Positions 52,291-64,000 of a stretch of 64,000 nucleotides of DNA are shown here, one piece after another. The first letter of the stretch is position 1; every line of letters begins with the position of its first letter. Source of the DNA: Mesoflavibacter sp. (GTDB taxonomy: Bacteria > Pseudomonadota > Alphaproteobacteria > UBA8366 > Aestuariispiraceae); NCBI GenBank assembly GCA_017792345.1, contig CP051228.1, positions 2,108,001 through 2,172,000 on the forward strand, read 5' to 3'. The notes under the pieces are model-generated. The model did not search any database. It saw only the letters and a program-made list of their open reading frames with translations, and was not told the DNA's origin. Both the position numbers and the translations under genes were made by a program.

Positions 52291-52672
52291 GTTTCTCTCC
52301 GGGTTTCAAGCGCTTTGCGGCGCGGTTCCCGGGGGCCGAAAGAGCATTCAGATCTGCGACGCGTTTGCCGAACAGCCGCCAGGCGAAAGGGCAAACGCGC
52401 GCAAGTTTTTTATGCCGATTTTCGGTTTTTTTCGCTTGGGGTGTTGTGCTTAGGCCCTGAAAGGCTTAAACCACGCCGGTTTCACGCGGCGTCGCTCCAG
52501 CGGATTGATCGGGGCGCGACACCGCGTTTTCCGTCTTGTCGGGCGCTTGGCGAATGCCAGGGCGACCGGAAAAGGGCGGAAAACCGCCGGGTTCAGCCCG
52601 GTACAGTCACAGTGAAGCGGTTCGGTGGGTTTGTCCATACCGCGGTGCTTTTTAAGGAGTGAACGAAGGATC
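52291..52672 (+). other. Gene-free stretch between tRNA-Trp and secE
   Basis: This 382-base gap holds a likely intrinsic terminator at 52360-52411 and, just after it, a short CCGA/TCGG hairpin followed by seven T. The right part (52440-52620) is GC-rich with several small dyads and probably carries the secE promoter, but no convincing -35/-10 pair was found. No reading frame in it looks like a gene. Confidence 0.6.
52360..52411 (+). terminator. Intrinsic terminator after tRNA-Trp
   Basis: CGCGTTTGCC (52360-52369) pairs perfectly with GGCAAACGCG (52390-52399) around a 20-base loop, then CGCAAG and a run of six T. It should end the tRNA-Tyr / tRNA-Gly / tuf / tRNA-Trp transcript. Confidence 0.8.
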
Positions 52673-52864
52673 ATGGCGAAGACCAGTCCCGCGCAGTTCG
52701 TCCGACAGGTTCGGCAGGAAGCCAGCAAGGTCACCTGGCCGACCCGGAAAGAAACGGGGATCGCGACCCTGATGGTGTTCATCATGGTGACGATCATGGC
52801 GGTCTTTTTCCTCGCGGTGGACGGAATCATCGCCTGGTTGGTCCAGCTCATTCTGGGGCGCTAA
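52673..52864 (+). CDS. secE: Preprotein translocase subunit SecE
   Basis: A 63-residue protein from ATG 52673, with GAAGGA upstream; an upstream start at 52625 is unlikely. The short amphipathic N-terminal part (FVRQVRQEASKVTWPTRKE) carries the family signature VTWPTRKE, followed by a single membrane helix (TLMVFIMVTIMAVFFLAVDGI). This is the short SecE found outside enterobacteria. It forms the SecYEG protein-conducting channel. It is the first gene of the secE-nusG-rplKAJL-rpoBC block. Confidence 0.95.
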   Translation: MAKTSPAQFVRQVRQEASKVTWPTRKETGIATLMVFIMVTIMAVFFLAVDGIIAWLVQLILGR

Positions 52865-52926
52865 TCCCGCTTAGGTCCGGTCCGCACAAGGGTTGCGGGC
52901 CGCAAGTACGAACGATGAGGTAGGTC

Positions 52927-53457
52927 GTGGCGAAACGCTGGTACGTAGTGCACGTGTTCTCTGGCTCCGAGAAAAAGGTAGCCGAGTCGATCATGGAACA
53001 GGTGCAGGCCCAAGGGCTGGAGGAGATGGTCGAGACGGTGGAGGTTCCGACCGAAACCGTCGTCGAGATGCGGCGCGGCAAGAAGGTGAATGCCGAGCGC
53101 AAATTCTTCCCGGGCTACGTCCTGGTGAATTGCGAAATGAACGACGTGACCTGGCACCTGGTGAGCAACACCGCCAAGGTCACGGGCTTCCTGGGAACCG
53201 GCAAACGTCCGTCGCCGATCTCGGAAAAGGAAGCGCAGCGCATCCTCGATCAGGTTCAGGAAGGCGTGGAGCGGCCGAAGCCCTCCATCACCTTCGATAT
53301 CGGCGAGCAGGTGCGCGTCAGCGACGGGCCCTTCACCTCCTTCAACGGCACGGTCGAAGAAGTGGATGAGGAGAAGGCCCGGCTCAAGGTTACGGTGTCG
53401 ATCTTCGGTCGCGCGACACCGGTCGAGCTCGAATATTCTCAGGTCGAAAAGCTCTGA
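52927..53457 (+). CDS. nusG: Transcription antitermination factor NusG
   Basis: A 176-residue protein with a GTG start at 52927 behind GAGGTAGG. The NGN domain opens with [20 protein letters not shown] and includes [16 protein letters not shown]. The C-terminal KOW domain contains [20 protein letters not shown]. NusG binds RNA polymerase to promote elongation, and links it to Rho or to the ribosome. A canonical position 62 bases after secE. Confidence 0.97.
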   Translation: MAKRWYVVHVFSGSEKKVAESIMEQVQAQGLEEMVETVEVPTETVVEMRRGKKVNAERKFFPGYVLVNCEMNDVTWHLVSNTAKVTGFLGTGKRPSPISEKEAQRILDQVQEGVERPKPSITFDIGEQVRVSDGPFTSFNGTVEEVDEEKARLKVTVSIFGRATPVELEYSQVEKL

Positions 53458-53613
53458 GGATCGGGTTCGCGATTTAAGCGATCGGAAAACGTCGCGGCAG
53501 GCCAGTCCCGGACAAGTCCACCGGGAGCCGTTTGAACCGCGGCGCGACCTTATCCGCCGGCAGGCAGCCCCGATGGGGCGGTCCGGCGGGAACGACGAAA
53601 AGGAAGGTTTGAA

Positions 53614-54045
53614 ATGGCGAAGAAAAAGATTGCGGGCTACATCAAGCTCGAAATCAAGGCGGGACAGGCGAATCCGTCCCCGCCCGTCGGCCCGGCCCTG
53701 GGTCAGCGCGGCATCAACATTATGGAATTCTGCAAGGCCTTCAACGCGGCGACGCAGTCGATGGAGCCGGGCACGCCCACTCCGGTCGTCATCACCGCCT
53801 ATGAAGACCGCAGCTTCACCTTCGTGACGAAGACGCCGCCGGCGTCCTACTTCCTGAAGAAGGCTGCGAAGGTTCCGAAGGGTTCCGCCACGCCGAACAA
53901 GGAAAAGGTCGGCACGGTCACGCTCGCCCAGGTGCGCGAGATCGCGGAAGCCAAGCTGCAAGACATGAATGCGGTGACTGTGGAAGCTGCGATGGAGTCC
54001 ATTAAGGGCTCGGCGCGCGCCATGGGCATCACGGTGACGGAGTAA
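53614..54045 (+). CDS. rplK: 50S ribosomal protein L11
   Basis: A 143-residue protein of normal length. Signatures are [37 protein letters not shown] and the C-terminal rRNA-binding domain [22 protein letters not shown]. It forms the GTPase-associated centre with 23S rRNA helices 43-44. A 156-base leader separates it from nusG. The rplA gene begins five bases after its stop. Confidence 0.97.
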   Translation: MAKKKIAGYIKLEIKAGQANPSPPVGPALGQRGINIMEFCKAFNAATQSMEPGTPTPVVITAYEDRSFTFVTKTPPASYFLKKAAKVPKGSATPNKEKVGTVTLAQVREIAEAKLQDMNAVTVEAAMESIKGSARAMGITVTE

Positions 54046-54050
54046 GCGTC

Positions 54051-54749
54051 ATGGCGAAACTGGGTAAACGACTGAAGGGCGCCTACGAAGGCATCGACCG
54101 TACGAAGCTGTACGCGGTGGAAGAGGCGATCAATCTTCTGAAGGGCACCGGCGCGAAGTTCGACGAATCCGTCGAAATCGCGTTGAATCTGGGCATCGAT
54201 CCGCGTCATGCGGACCAGCAGGTGCGCGGCGCCTGTGCGCTGCCGCATGGCACGGGCAAGTCGGTTCGCGTGGCGGTCTTCGCTCGCGGCGACAAGGCCG
54301 ATGAAGCCAAGGCGGCGGGTGCCGATTTCGTCGGCGCCGAAGACCTGATGGAACAGGTCCAGGGCGGCATGATGGATTTCGATCGCGTCGTGGCCTCGCC
54401 GGACATGATGGCCATCGTCGGCCGTCTGGGTAAGGTTCTGGGCCCGCGCGGCCTGATGCCGAACCCGAAGCTGGGTACCGTGACGCCGAACGTCGCCGAC
54501 GCGGTCAAGAACGCGAAGGCCGGTGAAGTTCAGTTCCGTGCCGAAAAGGCCGGGATCGTCCATGCCGGTATCGGCAAGGCAAGCTTCTCTGCCGAGCAGC
54601 TGGCCGAGAATGTCCGCGCCTTCGTGACCGCGATCCAGGCGGCGAAGCCGTCGGGCGCCAAGGGCACGTATATCAAGCGTGTATCGATTTCGTCGACCAT
54701 GGGCCCGGGCATCAAGCTCGACCTGGCGTCGGCGCAGCCGCAGGCCTAA
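54051..54749 (+). CDS. rplA: 50S ribosomal protein L1
   Basis: A 232-residue protein. Key segments are [58 protein letters not shown] and [20 protein letters not shown]1 forms the mobile stalk near the ribosomal E site and in many bacteria represses the rplK-rplA mRNA. It follows rplK closely, so the two are one unit. Confidence 0.97.
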   Translation: MAKLGKRLKGAYEGIDRTKLYAVEEAINLLKGTGAKFDESVEIALNLGIDPRHADQQVRGACALPHGTGKSVRVAVFARGDKADEAKAAGADFVGAEDLMEQVQGGMMDFDRVVASPDMMAIVGRLGKVLGPRGLMPNPKLGTVTPNVADAVKNAKAGEVQFRAEKAGIVHAGIGKASFSAEQLAENVRAFVTAIQAAKPSGAKGTYIKRVSISSTMGPGIKLDLASAQPQA

Positions 54750-55085
54750 GGGCCCAAGGCAAGGGTTTCCGGCGCGGCTTCGGCCGTGCCGGAGAACCGC
54801 GTGTTCCGGTTCGCCGGATTATCGCGGGTACCTGTCCGAGATTGACGGTGGCCGACCCGGTTCTCCGGTTCGGCTTTAAGCGGGGCACCGGCCGTCATGA
54901 GATAGGTAGGACTGGAATGCAGACGGAGTTCGCAACAGGTCGACTGTCGGCCCGCTCGATCGCCGTTTCCATCCTCCCGGGCAGGAAGTGGGTCCGCCCC
55001 TGAAAAGGCGGGCTTTGTTGAAACCGGTTCCGACCGACCCGAAACATCGATGGGTCGGAAAGAACCACAACAGCGGAGACGATCA
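54750..55085 (+). promoter_or_regulatory. rplJ leader (probable L10 leader) with several hairpins
   Basis: This 336-base gap has no plausible gene. It contains three strong hairpins: TCCGGC-GC-GGC-TTCG-GCC-GT-GCCGGA (54768-54793); GCCGACCCGG with CCGGTTCGGC (54851-54874), followed by TTT; and CCGCC with GGCGG (54994-55009), followed by GCTTTGTT. In other bacteria the rplJ leader binds the L10-L12 complex to control translation; the position and folding fit this, but the kink-turn was not identified. Confidence 0.5.
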
Positions 55086-55595
55086 GTGGACCGATCGAAA
55101 AAGGAAGCCCTGGTCGCCGAGCTGCGCGAGACCTTTGAAACCTCGAGCCTGGTGGTTGTTACCAGCCAGTCCGGCATGACGGTTTCGGAAGTCTCGGACC
55201 TTCGGCAAAAGATGCGCGATGCGGGTGCTGGTTACAAAGTGACCAAGAACACGCTCGTGAAGCTGGCGCTGAAGGGAACGAAGTTCGAGCACCTGGACGA
55301 GGTGTTCACGGGTCCGACGGCGATCGCCTTCTCCAAGGATCCGGTTGCGGCTGCCAAAGTGGTGACCGACTACCGGAAATCCAACGAGAAGATCTCGGTC
55401 GTCGCGGGGGGTCTGGACGGCTCCGGGCTGGATGCCGCTCAAGTCGATGCGCTGGCGAAACTGCCGTCGCTCGATGAGCTGCGTGCCAAGCTCGTAGGCG
55501 TGATCCAGGCTCCGGCCACCAAGGTCGCTGGCGTGCTTCAAGCGCCGGCCGGTCAGTTGGCCCGCGTGTTCGCTGCGTACGGAAGCTCGAATTGA
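55086..55595 (+). CDS. rplJ: 50S ribosomal protein L10
   Basis: A 169-residue protein with a GTG start at 55086; an in-frame ATG at 55050 would add 12 unrelated residues. DRSKKEALVAELRETF and VSDLRQKMRDAGAGYKVTKNTLVKLAL are family signatures, and the C-terminal helix holds L7/L12 dimers. It anchors the L12 stalk on the ribosome. A canonical position between rplA and rplL. Confidence 0.96.
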   Translation: MDRSKKEALVAELRETFETSSLVVVTSQSGMTVSEVSDLRQKMRDAGAGYKVTKNTLVKLALKGTKFEHLDEVFTGPTAIAFSKDPVAAAKVVTDYRKSNEKISVVAGGLDGSGLDAAQVDALAKLPSLDELRAKLVGVIQAPATKVAGVLQAPAGQLARVFAAYGSSN

Positions 55596-55652
55596 GGTGC
55601 GGCTCGGGACAAGCACGAGTCCAAACAATCTGCCTGAATGGAGTGATGAGAA

Positions 55653-56036
55653 ATGGCTGATCTTGAGAAACTGGCCGAAGAGCTCTCGAACCTGACCGTC
55701 ATCGAGGCGGCTGAGCTCTCGAAAATGTTGGAAGAAAAATGGGGCGTTTCCGCCGCGGCTCCGGTCGCTGTGGCTGCCGCTCCGGGTGCCGGTGGCGGCG
55801 ACGCCGCTCCGGCTGCCGAAGAAAAGGACTCCTTCGACGTCGTTCTTGCCGCCGCCGGCGACAAGAAGATCAACGTCATCAAGGAAGTCCGCGCGATTAC
55901 GGGCCTCGGCCTGAAGGAAGCCAAGGACCTGGTCGAAGGTGCGCCGAAAGCCGTTAAGGAAGGCGTTGCCAAGGACGAGGCCGAAGCTCTGAAGAAGAAG
56001 CTCGAGGAAGCCGGCGCGACCGTCGAGCTGAAGTAA
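55653..56036 (+). CDS. rplL: 50S ribosomal protein L7/L12
   Basis: A 127-residue protein. The N-terminal dimerisation part ([30 protein letters not shown]) and an Ala-rich hinge (about 35-55) lead to the C-terminal domain ([40 protein letters not shown]), which recruits translational GTPases. GGAGTGATGAG precedes the start. It is present in several copies per ribosome, so the gene is often followed by an attenuating hairpin, as here. Confidence 0.98.
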   Translation: MADLEKLAEELSNLTVIEAAELSKMLEEKWGVSAAAPVAVAAAPGAGGGDAAPAAEEKDSFDVVLAAAGDKKINVIKEVRAITGLGLKEAKDLVEGAPKAVKEGVAKDEAEALKKKLEEAGATVELK

Positions 56037-56045
56037 TCGGCTTTA

Positions 56046-56098
56046 CGTCGAGGACGGGACCGCGAGGCCATACGGTCGAAACGGTTCCGTCCCGACGG
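56046..56098 (+). terminator. Attenuator-like hairpin between rplL and rpoB
   Basis: GTCGAGGACGGGACCG pairs with CGGTTCCGTCCCGAC with one bulged A and one mismatch, around a long loop, and is followed by GGCGTTTTG. It could partly terminate and so lower rpoB relative to rplL, as in other bacteria. The remaining 200 bases before rpoB show no gene. Confidence 0.5.
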
Positions 56099-56315
56099 CG
56101 TTTTGAAGAGGGGCGAAGCCGGCAGTCGGCTCCGTCCCTCGACGCGCCTCCGATCCCCGGTATGCCGGGAATCGCGGGGCGATCCCGCTCCGGTCGCGGC
56201 GCATTCGGCGTCCGACTTGGATCGGTTGCAGATGGCGAAACCCGTTTCGATCGGCCGTGCAACGCGGCCACGGACGAGACGGGCGGCGCGAAACAGATGA
56301 AGGATGAGGAACGAG

Positions 56316-60494
<4,179 letters not shown>

Positions 60495-60495
60495 T

Positions 60496-60515
60496 CGGGC
60501 GTTAAATCTCGCCCG
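60496..60515 (+). terminator. Small hairpin between rpoB and rpoC
   Basis: CGGGCG (60496-60501) pairs with CGCCCG (60510-60515) around TTAAATCT, then TCCCTTTTCC. It lies 1 base after the rpoB stop. It is a weak terminator-like or mRNA-processing element; rpoC begins 60 bases later. Confidence 0.4.
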
Positions 60516-60554
60516 TCCCTTTTCCTCCACCGCTTGACAGCGCCGCTAGACTGA

Positions 60555-64000
<3,446 letters not shown>

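Overview
The window comes from a high-GC alphaproteobacterial chromosome, most likely Rhodospirillales-like. Support for this is the tRNA-Tyr / tRNA-Gly / tuf / tRNA-Trp / secE / nusG / ribosomal protein / rpoBC order, an RpoB of about 1392 residues, an FeS-type (6-4) photolyase, and a PhoX phosphatase. The genus cannot be fixed by reading alone. No insertion sequence, prophage or CRISPR array was seen, and the ORFs look intact. The last gene (rpoC) runs off the right edge.

Layout. 78-7211: a TPR/beta-barrel outer-membrane protein (Slam-like), a secreted FecR-domain protein, a CHASE2 class III nucleotide cyclase and a GAF/HD-GYP protein; this is a surface and second-messenger block. 7300-9255: a Tat-type PhoX phosphatase behind a clear PHO box. 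9429-19625: two convergent operons that look like a photo-oxidative stress regulon. The rightward one holds DUF6134, the FeS photolyase, an SDR and an NTF2-like protein. The leftward one holds a class I photolyase, an FAD oxidoreductase, DUF1365, a cyclopropane-fatty-acid-synthase-like methyltransferase, an MFS transporter and a DUF3833 lipoprotein. 19749-19883: a probable small RNA. 19896-23039: the PdeM/Lhr DNA-repair pair. 23259-26369: a small unknown protein, a HIT protein, PsuG and glycerate kinase. 26371-33219: a SoeABC-like sulfite dehydrogenase operon with a TauE exporter, a TIGR02186 protein and TusA. 33239-39654: FliN, an SEL1 protein, a YdcF protein and an RND efflux pair. 39878-43297: a three-domain Aas-like protein. 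43392-46520: an arsenate operon encoding an ArsR-ArsC fusion, GAPDH and ArsJ. 46550-50411: tRNA-Thr, three envelope lipoproteins and RlmB. 50575-64000: the translation and RNA polymerase block.

The most notable signal is one promoter-like motif, T(G/A)ATCC-N16/17-CGTATCG, found three times: before the DUF6134/FeS-photolyase operon, before the photolyase/CFA operon, and, pointing away from the latter, before a gene-free stretch. That stretch folds into two hairpins followed by a textbook intrinsic terminator. It reads as an ECF-sigma-controlled small RNA of about 100 nt with a C-rich loop that could pair with Shine-Dalgarno sequences, embedded in the stress regulon that shares its promoter. 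No sigma factor or anti-sigma gene lies in the window.
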